Shown in pieces: positions 20,968 to 30,568 of a DNA stretch of 64,000 nucleotides (within the stretch, counting starts at the first letter, position 1; each line of letters starts with the position of its first letter). The stretch comes from Pseudomonadales bacterium (GTDB taxonomy: Bacteria > Pseudomonadota > Gammaproteobacteria > Pseudomonadales > Ketobacteraceae): the NCBI GenBank assembly GCA_002701845.1, contig NZXG01000002.1, forward strand, positions 62,001 through 126,000. The letters run 5' to 3'. A program made the position numbers and the translations under genes. The notes beneath the pieces are model-generated. The model did no database searches and was not told the DNA's origin. It saw nothing but the letters and a program-made list of their open reading frames with translations.

Positions 20968-22030
20968 GCAAGGTGGCTCTCAATTGTTCCGGATCAAAAT
21001 CCGTGGTCACTATGGCACTGCCCATGGCTTCGAGCAATACCAGGCGAAGGCGGGCATCCACATTCTTTTTGTCCACCGCCATCTTTTCCAGATAGCTGTC
21101 CACGCTCATGCCGGCAGGCCCCTGCACCGGCAGACCGGCGGCAGCAATAATGGCCCGGCCCCGGGCCACCTGCTCCGGCCGCAGGTTACCCAGGCGGGCG
21201 GAAAGCTCCAGCGCCATGACCATGCCGGCGGCCACGGCCTCCCCGTGCAGCCACTGGCCGTAACCCTGAGCCGCTTCGATGGCATGGCCGAAGGTGTGCC
21301 CCAGATTCAGAATGGCGCGCAGTCCGCCCTCCCGCTCATCCGCCGCCACCACTTCGGCTTTGATCTCGCAGGAACGGCGGATGGCGTAGGTCATGGCATC
21401 CGGCTCCCGGGCCACCAACCGTGGCATATTGGTCTCGATCCAATCCAGAAAAGTCAGGTCGCGAATCAGGCCGTACTTGATCACCTCCGCCAGTCCCGCC
21501 GCCAGTTCCCGCGGCGGCAGCGTATTCAACGTATCGGTGTCGGCGATCACCGCCCGGGGCTGGTGAAAGGCACCGATCATATTCTTGCCCAGGGGATGAT
21601 TCACCCCGGTCTTGCCGCCCACGGAGGAATCCACCTGGGCCAGCAGAGTGGTGGGAATCTGAATAAAGTCCACCCCCCGCTGGTAGGCCGCCGCGGCAAA
21701 CCCGGTGATATCCCCGATGACACCCCCGCCCAGCGCAATCAGCGTGGTGGTGCGGCTATGGCGGCGTTCCAGCAGGCAGGTAAAGATCCGGTTCAGGGTG
21801 TCCAGGGTTTTGAACTGCTCGCCATCGGGCAAAATCAGGCTGCTGGTCTCATAGTCTTGCAGACTGGCCAGCACCGGCTCCAGATACAAAGGGGCAATGG
21901 TGTCGTTGGTCACCACCAGCAGCTGGCGGCCGGCCAGCGGCGGCAGACACTGCCGCAGTTGCATTAACAGACCGGGACCAATGTGAATGGGATAACTGCG
22001 CTCCCCCAGTTCCACCCCCAAGGTTTCCAT
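20945..22030 (-). CDS. aroB: 3-dehydroquinate synthase
   Basis: Converts DAHP to 3-dehydroquinate, the second step of the shikimate pathway, using NAD+ and a divalent metal. The 361-aa protein has typical length. It shows the NAD-binding block [21 protein letters not shown] (about 99-119), [19 protein letters not shown] (about 126-144), and the histidine motif [12 protein letters not shown] (about 244-255). It lies 86 bp after aroK on the same strand. Confidence 0.97.
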   Translation of the reverse strand: METLGVELGERSYPIHIGPGLLMQLRQCLPPLAGRQLLVVTNDTIAPLYLEPVLASLQDYETSSLILPDGEQFKTLDTLNRIFTCLLERRHSRTTTLIALGGGVIGDITGFAAAAYQRGVDFIQIPTTLLAQVDSSVGGKTGVNHPLGKNMIGAFHQPRAVIADTDTLNTLPPRELAAGLAEVIKYGLIRDLTFLDWIETNMPRLVAREPDAMTYAIRRSCEIKAEVVAADEREGGLRAILNLGHTFGHAIEAAQGYGQWLHGEAVAAGMVMALELSARLGNLRPEQVARGRAIIAAAGLPVQGPAGMSVDSYLEKMAVDKKNVDARLRLVLLEAMGSAIVTTDFDPEQLRATLHDCTAQA

Positions 22031-22116
22031 GGATGCTCCTGATAGTGATCGAACGATGCCGCTATTGTACCAGCAATTGTGCTGGTATCCGGCAGCAAAA
22101 ATGAGCGGAGCCGCGC

Positions 22117-22647
22117 TCAGGAGGGAGGTATGGGCTGGGTAATCAGCTGAGCGATGTGAGAGGCCACGTCCTTGATATTGGAGGAGTCCGTATCCACCAC
22201 ATAATCCGCCACTTCCCGATATAGAGGATCGCGGATTTTCATCAACTCCACCAGCACCTTGCGCGGCTCCGCGTTCTGCAACAAGGGGCGTTTGCGATCC
22301 CGGGCCGTGCGGGTGAGTTGTTGTTCGATAGAGGTTTGCAGATACACCACAATACCCCGGGCGGAAATCACCCGGCGGTTGGCTTCCCGGGTAATGGCGC
22401 CACCACCGGTGGCCAGAACGATACCGTCGCGCTGGGTGAGTTCATCGATCACCACCTCCTCGCGGCGGCGGAAACCCTCCTCACCTTCCACGTCGAATAT
22501 CCAGGGGATATCCGCACCGGTGCGGGCTTCAATTTCATGGTCGGAATCCACGAATTCGTAATGGAGCTGGTGGGCAAGCTGGCGCCCGATGGTACTTTTA
22601 CCTGCACCCATCGGGCCCACCAGAATCACGTTACCGTGTTTGGACAT
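22117..22647 (-). CDS. aroK: Shikimate kinase
   Basis: Phosphorylates shikimate at the 3-hydroxyl. The 176-aa protein carries Walker [10 protein letters not shown] at residues 11-19, the shikimate-binding DSDHEIE (about 34-40), and GGGAI (about 80-84), which closes over the substrate. The arginine of the lid is in RDRKRPLL (about 116-123). It starts 3 bp after the pilQ stop. The pilMNOPQ-aroKB arrangement is a conserved gammaproteobacterial operon. Confidence 0.96.
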   Translation of the reverse strand: MSKHGNVILVGPMGAGKSTIGRQLAHQLHYEFVDSDHEIEARTGADIPWIFDVEGEEGFRRREEVVIDELTQRDGIVLATGGGAITREANRRVISARGIVVYLQTSIEQQLTRTARDRKRPLLQNAEPRKVLVELMKIRDPLYREVADYVVDTDSSNIKDVASHIAQLITQPIPPS

Positions 22648-22650
22648 CGC

Positions 22651-24786
22651 TCACTGGGCTGCCAGCACGTCGTGCACGATGCGGGGGGTGATGAACACCA
22701 GCAGTTCGGTCTTTTCCAGGGACTGCAGGGAGCGGCGGAACAGCCGACCCACTACCGGCAGATCGCCCAGGAACGGGGTCTTCTGCACTTCGTGGATTTC
22801 CTGGGAGCGGAACACACCACCCAGCACGATAGTCTGGCCATTGTCCACGATAACGCTGGTGTCGATCTCGTTGGTATCAATGGAGGGCACGCCGTTGAAG
22901 ACCTCGCCCACGGAGTCCTGGTTCACCTTCAGATCCATAATGATACGTCCATCGGGGGTAATCTGCGGGGTCACTTCCAGAGATAGCACCGCCTCTTTAA
23001 AGGAAGTGGAGGTGGCACCGCTGGAGGAGGCCTCCTGATAGGGCACTTCGGTACCGGACTGGATCTTGGCGGTCTGCTGATCCGCGGTCATCACCTTGGG
23101 CTGGGATACGATATCCGCGCGGCCATCGGATTCCAGGGCGGACAACTCCAGATCAATCAGACCGTGGTCGGCATCAAACACACCCAGGGTGATCCGGCTG
23201 GCGGAAGTGCTGGCCAGGTCAGACACCGTGCCCAGATCCAGGGCCAGGGTGGGGGTACCCACTTCAAACTCGTCACCGTTGACGATGTTGGCAATATTGG
23301 TTTCCGCACCGGAGGCGTTACCACCCAGGTAAGTGATGCGGTCGGAGCCCACATTGACGGCACCCAGGCCCCAGCGTACACCCAGTTCCTCCACCGCATC
23401 GGTGTTGGCAATCACCAGGCGGGCCTCAATCATCACCTGGCGCACCGGAATATCCAGTTGCTCCAGCATAAAGCGCACTTCATCAATGCTGGCGGCGGTG
23501 TCCTGAATCAGCAGCACGTTGGTGCGCTCATCCACGGTGATGCTGCCACGATCGCTGAGGAATCCGGAGTTGGTCACCAGTTCTGCCACTTCCGACGCCT
23601 TGGCGTAGTTGACGGTCAGATACTCGGTGCGCAGCGGAGCCAGCTCCTTCACCTGACGCTGGGATTCCAGCTCCAGTTTTTCCCGGGCGGCAATTTCATC
23701 CGCCGGGGCCACCAGCATCACATTGCCCACTTTACGCTTGTCCAGCCCCTTGGTTTTCAGAATCAGATCCAGTGCCTGATCCCAGGGCACGTTCTGCAGG
23801 CGCAGGGTAATACGGCCGCGCACGGTGTCACTGGCCACCAGGTTCAACTCGGTAAAGTCAGCAATCAACTGCAGTACGGAGCGGACTTCGATGTCCTGGA
23901 AGTTCAGGGACAGCTTTTCGCCGGTGTACTGGAACTGCTCTTTACGCTTGCGCTCCAGTTCGAAGGCGCTGATGGGCTTGACGCTGATGGTAAAGGTTTC
24001 GTCGGTCTGATACGCCATATACTCGTAGTCGCCGGATGGGGTTACCGCAATGCGGGCATTACCGCCGGCGGTGGTGGCATCGATCATTTTTACCGGCGTG
24101 GCAAAATCGGTCACATCCAGGCGCCGGTGCAACTGGTCCGGCAGGGATACACCGATAAACTCAGCCACGATCTTGCCGCCTTCCTCCGCCAGATCCACCG
24201 GCGCATTGGCGTCGCTCAGTTTGATGACCACCTGGCCTTCGCCCTGCTCGCCACGACGGAAGTCGATCTCCCGCACGCCGTCGGCCATGGCTTTCTTACT
24301 GCCGCTGGTGGTCTGGGACATACCCTGGGTCATGGCATCCTGCTGACGGGCAGTGGGGGCGCCGGTGGCACCCACCTGCACCAGCAGATTATTGCCTTCC
24401 ACACTGGTGGTATAACCCACCAGGGAACCCAGATTCACAATCAAGCGGGTACGGTTACCGGCCCCCATTACGGTGAGGCTGCGCACATTGCCGTCACCCA
24501 GGGTATGATATTTCTGTTCCAGGCCATTGGTGACCCCATCCAGATCAATGGCGATCCGGGCCGGGGAATCCGTGGTGTAGCCGGTGGGCGTGGGCGGTGC
24601 CTCGTCAAACTTCAATTTGATTTCCACGGCATCGCCAGGCAGCGAGGCGGACTCCACGCCGGTCAACTGGGCGGCCATCAGCTGAGAGGACAACAGGGCG
24701 AGAACGGCACCCCAACCGAATTTGAATTTCATCGCAGCTACCTGCTTGCTTGTTATCGTTTGAATGAAAGTCTGAACCCTTTTCAT
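22651..24786 (-). CDS. pilQ: Type IV pilus secretin PilQ
   Basis: Forms the outer-membrane channel through which the type IV pilus passes. The order is a signal sequence (about residues 17-40), two AMIN-type peptidoglycan-binding regions (about 40-260), an STN/secretin N domain (KLSLNFQDIEVRSVLQLIADF, about 287-307), a secretin N1 domain, and the C-terminal secretin core. The core has VPYQEASSSGATSTSF and the family-end block PFLGDLPVVGRLFR. I chose the ATG at 24786 because GGGAGA lies upstream; a GTG seven codons earlier overlaps the pilP stop. 711 aa is normal for the family. Confidence 0.95.
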   Translation of the reverse strand: MKRVQTFIQTITSKQVAAMKFKFGWGAVLALLSSQLMAAQLTGVESASLPGDAVEIKLKFDEAPPTPTGYTTDSPARIAIDLDGVTNGLEQKYHTLGDGNVRSLTVMGAGNRTRLIVNLGSLVGYTTSVEGNNLLVQVGATGAPTARQQDAMTQGMSQTTSGSKKAMADGVREIDFRRGEQGEGQVVIKLSDANAPVDLAEEGGKIVAEFIGVSLPDQLHRRLDVTDFATPVKMIDATTAGGNARIAVTPSGDYEYMAYQTDETFTISVKPISAFELERKRKEQFQYTGEKLSLNFQDIEVRSVLQLIADFTELNLVASDTVRGRITLRLQNVPWDQALDLILKTKGLDKRKVGNVMLVAPADEIAAREKLELESQRQVKELAPLRTEYLTVNYAKASEVAELVTNSGFLSDRGSITVDERTNVLLIQDTAASIDEVRFMLEQLDIPVRQVMIEARLVIANTDAVEELGVRWGLGAVNVGSDRITYLGGNASGAETNIANIVNGDEFEVGTPTLALDLGTVSDLASTSASRITLGVFDADHGLIDLELSALESDGRADIVSQPKVMTADQQTAKIQSGTEVPYQEASSSGATSTSFKEAVLSLEVTPQITPDGRIIMDLKVNQDSVGEVFNGVPSIDTNEIDTSVIVDNGQTIVLGGVFRSQEIHEVQKTPFLGDLPVVGRLFRRSLQSLEKTELLVFITPRIVHDVLAAQ

Positions 24787-24803
24787 GAATTGTCTCCCAC
24801 GCT

Positions 24804-25334
24804 TCACTCTTCACGCAACACTAAGGTGCGTGGACGCTCAACCCAACCATCCTGACCATCGGATACAATCTCGATGACATCGATCTTGTTCGGCGTGATC
24901 GAGACAATCTTACCGAAGTTGCGGCCCAGATAATTTCCCTCTTTCACCCGGTGCAGTCCGCTGTCCGGATCCTTCACCAGCGCATAAAGACTGGAGCCCG
25001 GCCGGGTCAGGGTGCCCACCATGGAGAGCGCATCAGTACCGAACTGCTCCAACACCTCTTTAGGGCGGTTGAAATCCGGCTTCACGTTACTTTTGCGCTG
25101 GGGCAGTGCCGCCAGCTCCACATCCACCGGTTGCTCAAACGGACTGCGCAGGGCCGCGGCACTGTAGGAGAAAGCCTTATAGACTTTGAATTCCGGCGGC
25201 GGCTCAATGCGGCCCTTGGGGCGGCCCTTCACCTCGGCCATTTTGGCTTTGATGTCAGTGAACTGGCTGTCGCCTCCGCAACCGGACAACAACATCCCCA
25301 ACACAGCAATCCCGATAAAACTTACGCCCTTCAT
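24804..25334 (-). CDS. pilP: Type IV pilus lipoprotein PilP
   Basis: An inner-membrane lipoprotein that links the PilN/PilO complex to the PilQ secretin. The 176-aa sequence starts with a lipoprotein signal ending LLSGCGG (lipid-anchored Cys about residue 19). It has a flexible linker and a C-terminal beta domain ending WVERPRTLVLREE. It is embedded in pilMNOPQ, one base from pilO, and its stop overlaps a possible early pilQ GTG start. Confidence 0.94.
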   Translation of the reverse strand: MKGVSFIGIAVLGMLLSGCGGDSQFTDIKAKMAEVKGRPKGRIEPPPEFKVYKAFSYSAAALRSPFEQPVDVELAALPQRKSNVKPDFNRPKEVLEQFGTDALSMVGTLTRPGSSLYALVKDPDSGLHRVKEGNYLGRNFGKIVSITPNKIDVIEIVSDGQDGWVERPRTLVLREE

Positions 25335-25335
25335 A

Positions 25336-25929
25336 TCAATTTTCCTTATAGCGGTAAGTTTTGGCGCGAATCTTCATCACCAGCTCGTGAGTATTCTCCT
25401 GAGCCGGCGTGATGGTAAAGTCATGCAGCGTCACAATCCGGGGCAAGGAGGCCACCGCACTCACGAAAGCTCCAAAGGCATGGAAGCCACCTTTCACTTC
25501 AATATCGATGGGCAGCTCCACGTAGAACTCCCTCGAATTCTCCGGGGCCAGTTCGATACTGTTGAAATTCAGGCCGGCGGTGAGGCCGGTGTGGCTGATA
25601 TCCTCCAGCAGCCCCGGCACCTCGGTGTCACTGGGCAGTTGCCGCAGCAGGGCACCAAAGGTGTTTTCCATTTCTTTCATTTGTTCCTTATAGGCATCCA
25701 GATTGGAGGCCTTGAACGCTTTGTCCTCGTACTCCTGCATCAGGGTGGACTCTTTGGCCTGGACCGTGTCCAGCTGCTTCAGAGTGTCCGACAACATCAG
25801 GTGGTATACCAGGAATCCCGCCACCAGAAAAGCCACGATCCAGATGAATAGCTTGATGGGCAGCGGCCAGCCGCCGATATTTTCCGGGTCGAGGTTATTA
25901 AAGGACTCAAAAAACTCTTTTATATCCAT
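25336..25929 (-). CDS. pilO: Type IV pilus assembly protein PilO
   Basis: A bitopic inner-membrane protein that dimerises with PilN to form the alignment complex between the cytoplasmic motor and the secretin. The 197-aa protein has a short cytoplasmic N terminus with a WPLPIKL segment, one transmembrane helix (about 28-47, LFIWIVAFLVAGFLVYHLML), a coiled coil (about 50-90), and a ferredoxin-like C-terminal domain. Gene spacing to pilN is 2 bp. Confidence 0.95.
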   Translation of the reverse strand: MDIKEFFESFNNLDPENIGGWPLPIKLFIWIVAFLVAGFLVYHLMLSDTLKQLDTVQAKESTLMQEYEDKAFKASNLDAYKEQMKEMENTFGALLRQLPSDTEVPGLLEDISHTGLTAGLNFNSIELAPENSREFYVELPIDIEVKGGFHAFGAFVSAVASLPRIVTLHDFTITPAQENTHELVMKIRAKTYRYKEN

Positions 25930-25931
25930 CT

Positions 25932-26491
25932 TCAGCCCTCCTCTTCCTCGGATTTCGGTTTCTGACGCTTCACGGTCAGATCAAACTCGTTCACCGACTT
26001 CTCCTTCGAGGCCGCCTGTACCTTGGACAGGTTGGGGGCTTCAAACAACTCCGAGCCGTCCAGGTTCCGCATCAGGTTGGACACCCGGTTATTACTCTCG
26101 GCATACCCCGTGATGCTGATAGAGTCGTTAACGGATTTCAGTTCACGGTAGTAAACGCCATCGGGCACCGTGCGCACCAGCTCGTCAAAGATTTTCACGA
26201 TCTCCGGCCGGTTACCCTGCAGATCCTGGATGACGTTCATCCGCTCGATCAGGGATTCCCGTTTCTTCTTAAGGTCCTCGATTTCCTTAATCTGCGCCTC
26301 CAGCTTCTTGGTTTCGCTGACAATAAACTGATTGCGCTGATTCTGATAATCGATCTGCCCCTGCACACTCATATTGACCAGATACACAATGCCGGCTCCC
26401 AGCAGCAGGACCCCGAACAGCACCACGAAAAACTGCTGTTTCAGCTCCTGGCGCCGTTCTTCACGCCAGGGTAGAAGGTTAATTTTTGTCA

Positions 26492-26492
<1 letters not shown>
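25932..26492 (-). CDS. pilN: Type IV pilus assembly protein PilN
   Basis: Its cytoplasmic tail docks into PilM. The 186-aa protein begins with the conserved INLLPWREERR tail (residues 4-14), which is the PilM-binding motif. A transmembrane helix (about 22-43) and a coiled coil (about 45-90) follow, then a compact periplasmic domain. The end is charged (KPKSEEEEG). Start ATG overlaps the pilM stop. Confidence 0.95.
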
Positions 26493-27589
<1,097 letters not shown>

Positions 27590-27695
27590 TTATGAAATTT
27601 GTGCAGTTATGCACACTTAGACAAACTATGTGTCTATTTACATTAAATACCACAATATTAGAACACGCAATTAGATCGCGCCCGTATTATCGTCG

Positions 27696-27701
27696 TATAA
27701 T
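27696..27701 (+). promoter_or_regulatory. Perfect -10 hexamer upstream of ponA
   Basis: TATAAT lies 65 bp before the ponA ATG in the AT-rich 209-bp divergent pilM-ponA spacer. No good -35 was found at 16-18 bp; TTAGAT at 19 bp spacing is the nearest. A pilM promoter on the other strand is probable but not resolvable by eye. Confidence 0.45.
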
Positions 27702-27765
27702 TCACACTCTGAACAAATTATTACCATCGACCCACACTCATCCCAACTGAAGTAACGCCCGACCC

Positions 27766-30351
27766 ATGCAGAAAATTCATCCGATGTTTCGTCTCGCGCT
27801 GTGGCTGGTTTTGCTCGCTGTCAGCGCCGGCGTCATGGTGTTCACCGCCACCCTTTTATACCTGGGCCCGAAGCTGCCCGAAGTGGAGCGGATCCTCGAT
27901 ATACAATTACAGACGCCTTTGCGAATTTACGCCAGTGACAACCGGCTAATTGCTGAATTCGGAGAGAAAAAGCGTTCCCCCATTCGCTATGAAGAGATCC
28001 CCCAACACTTTATTGAAGCGGTGCTGGCCGCTGAGGACGCCCGCTTTTTTTCCCACCACGGAGTGGATATTAAAGGCCTGACCCGGGCCAGTCTGGAGCT
28101 GCTCACCACCGGTTCCATCCAAACCGGCGGCAGCACCATCACCATGCAGGTGGCCAAAAACTACTTTCTCTCCCGGGAGCGGACCTTTCTGCGTAAATTT
28201 AACGAGATCCTGCTGTCCCTGGATATGGAGCGCAAGCTCAGCAAGCAGCAGATCCTGGAACTGTACATCAATAAAATCTATCTTGGCCACCGTGCCTATG
28301 GGATTCAGGCCGCGGCCCAGGTGTATTATGGCAAGCCGGTGCAGAAATTGAGCCTGGCGCAGCTGGCCACCATAGCCGGTCTGCCGAAGGCGCCGTCGGC
28401 CTATAACCCGGTGACCAACCCGGCCCGGGCCCTGTCCCGCCGCAACTGGATTCTGTCGCGGATGCGGGAGCTGGGCTATATCAGCCAGCAGGAATACGAG
28501 ACCGCCGTGGCCGAGCCCACCAGTGCCGAACTGCATGGCATTCCGGTGGAGGTGAGCGCCCCCTACTTTGCGGAAATGGTGCGCCGGGAGATGGTGGAGC
28601 GTTTCGGCGATAAAGCCGACACCGACGGCTACAAGGTCTTCACCACCATTAATTCGGAGTTCCAGGAAGCCGCCAATAAAGCCGTGCAGGCCGGCCTGAT
28701 CGCCTACGACCGTCGCCACGGCTATCGCGGCCCGGAAGCCCAGCTGGAGCTGGATCTGGAAGCCGCCAAAACAGAAGACCTGCTGGCGGCATTGCGCCGC
28801 TTTCGGGATATCGGCTCCCTGCAGCCGGCCCTGGTGACCAGCGCCGACGAGAACGAGGCCAGTGCCCTGCTCAAATCCGGAGACACCATTACTCTGACCC
28901 TGGAGGCCATGGAATGGGCCCGCCCCTATATTGATAACCTGAACCGGGGCGCCAAGCCCAAGCAGGTGGATCAGGTAGTGGCCGCCGGCGATGTGATCCG
29001 GGTGATGGCCGAGGGCGAGGGCTGGACCCTGGCCCAGTTACCCCAGGCCCAGAGCGGACTGGTGTCGCTCAACCCGCAAACCGGCGCCCTGCTGGCTCTG
29101 GTGGGCGGTTTCGACTTTCAGAGCAGCAAATTCAATCGCGCCACCCAGGGTGGCCGCCAGGTGGGGTCCGCCTTCAAACCCTTCATTTATAGCGCCGCCC
29201 TGGCCCAGGGCCTGACCCCCGCCACGGTGATCAACGACGCCCCGGTGGTATTCCGGGATTCCAGTCTGGAAAGCACCTGGCGCCCGGAGAATTCCAGTGG
29301 CCGGTTCCACGGCCCCACCCGTTTGCGGCAGGCACTGTACAAATCCCGCAACCTGGTGTCGGTACGGGTGCTGCGGCAAATCGGCATGCCTCACACTATC
29401 CGGTACGCCAGCCAGTTCGGATTCGATCCCGCCCGCCTGCCCAACAACCTGTCCCTGGCTTTGGGCAGCGCTGCCTTCACCCCCTGGGAACTGGCCGATG
29501 CCTACGCCGTGCTGGCCAATGGTGGGTTTAAGGTGGAACCCTGGTATATCGGCCGCATTGAGGACAATGAAGGTAACGTGCTGTACCAGGCCAACCCTAT
29601 GATTATTTGCGATGACGCCTGTCAGGAAGCCCGTGCCAAGGAGCGGATGGCCCCGGCGGAGGGCGAGGGTGAGGCCGTGGCTGCTGACGGTGCTGCCCCC
29701 GACGCTGGTGATATCGCGGATACCCACCAGAATGACGGGGAAGGTACCGGGGCAGCCAGCGATGGCAGCACCGACCCGAACGCATCGGAGCAAGCGAAAC
29801 CGATCGCAAACGGCAAACAACCCGCAGCGGACGAACCCGCCACCCTGCCGGCGCGGTACGCCCCCAGAGTGCAGGAGCCGCGCATTAATTTCCTGATGAC
29901 CAGCATGATGCAGGACGTGATCAAACGCGGCACCGGGGTTAAGGCCCGGCAACTGGAGCGCTCCGACCTGGCGGGAAAAACCGGCACCACCAACGAACAG
30001 AAAGACGCCTGGTTCTCCGGCTTCAACCGGGATGTGGTGGCCACGGTCTGGGTGGGGTTCGATCAGCCGAAAAGCCTGGGTTACCGGGAATACGGCAGCA
30101 CCGCCGCCCTTCCCATCTGGATCGATTACATGCGCACGGCGCTGCGGGATTCACCCCAGAGCACGTTGAAAATACCCGACGGTATCACCTCGGTGCGGAT
30201 TGACCCGGAAACCGGCAAGCGCGCGGCTCCCGGCCAGCCCAATGCGATCTTCGAATACTTCCGCGAGGAAAACGTACCGGAACAGGTGCGGGAGGAACAG
30301 GTGGCCGATCCGCATATGGATTCGGGGTCTCTGCCGGAGCAGTTGTTCTAA
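27766..30351 (+). CDS. ponA: Penicillin-binding protein 1A
   Basis: A bifunctional class A PBP that polymerises and cross-links peptidoglycan. Layout: membrane anchor (about 10-33); GT51 transglycosylase with catalytic glutamate in EDARFFSHHGVD (E90); an OB-like insert (about 310-420); transpeptidase with SAFK at 468-471, the SRN motif (KSRNLVSVR) and KTGT at 738-741. Between SRN and KTGT is an acidic low-complexity insert (about 625-690). The last 26 residues include a 19-residue stretch between near-identical CCGGA(A/G)CAG repeats that is absent from a second copy of the gene end at 38653-38998. 861 aa is a normal length. Confidence 0.97.
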   Translation: MQKIHPMFRLALWLVLLAVSAGVMVFTATLLYLGPKLPEVERILDIQLQTPLRIYASDNRLIAEFGEKKRSPIRYEEIPQHFIEAVLAAEDARFFSHHGVDIKGLTRASLELLTTGSIQTGGSTITMQVAKNYFLSRERTFLRKFNEILLSLDMERKLSKQQILELYINKIYLGHRAYGIQAAAQVYYGKPVQKLSLAQLATIAGLPKAPSAYNPVTNPARALSRRNWILSRMRELGYISQQEYETAVAEPTSAELHGIPVEVSAPYFAEMVRREMVERFGDKADTDGYKVFTTINSEFQEAANKAVQAGLIAYDRRHGYRGPEAQLELDLEAAKTEDLLAALRRFRDIGSLQPALVTSADENEASALLKSGDTITLTLEAMEWARPYIDNLNRGAKPKQVDQVVAAGDVIRVMAEGEGWTLAQLPQAQSGLVSLNPQTGALLALVGGFDFQSSKFNRATQGGRQVGSAFKPFIYSAALAQGLTPATVINDAPVVFRDSSLESTWRPENSSGRFHGPTRLRQALYKSRNLVSVRVLRQIGMPHTIRYASQFGFDPARLPNNLSLALGSAAFTPWELADAYAVLANGGFKVEPWYIGRIEDNEGNVLYQANPMIICDDACQEARAKERMAPAEGEGEAVAADGAAPDAGDIADTHQNDGEGTGAASDGSTDPNASEQAKPIANGKQPAADEPATLPARYAPRVQEPRINFLMTSMMQDVIKRGTGVKARQLERSDLAGKTGTTNEQKDAWFSGFNRDVVATVWVGFDQPKSLGYREYGSTAALPIWIDYMRTALRDSPQSTLKIPDGITSVRIDPETGKRAAPGQPNAIFEYFREENVPEQVREEQVADPHMDSGSLPEQLF

Positions 30352-30568
30352 GGCGCTTCCAATAAGCCCGAACGCGCGTATTGAGGCGGGGTCGCCCAGA
30401 CGGGTTACCCCGCTGCCCCGTTGCGAAAATGTGAATTTGCCCCACATAATCCGGTTAAACTGCGGTTGACGGCTCTGCTCGCCCCCACGGACAATGGACG
30501 GCGTGGCGCCCTCATAGAACAACAACACTGACTGCGCGCCGCCTCCAGGGAAGACAGGAGCAGGCCTC

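Noticed and set aside
30386-30413. GCGGGGT/ACCCCGC hairpin after ponA as a terminator
   Set aside because: Seven-base stem with a 14-nt loop and no T run on either side; not enough to call an intrinsic terminator.
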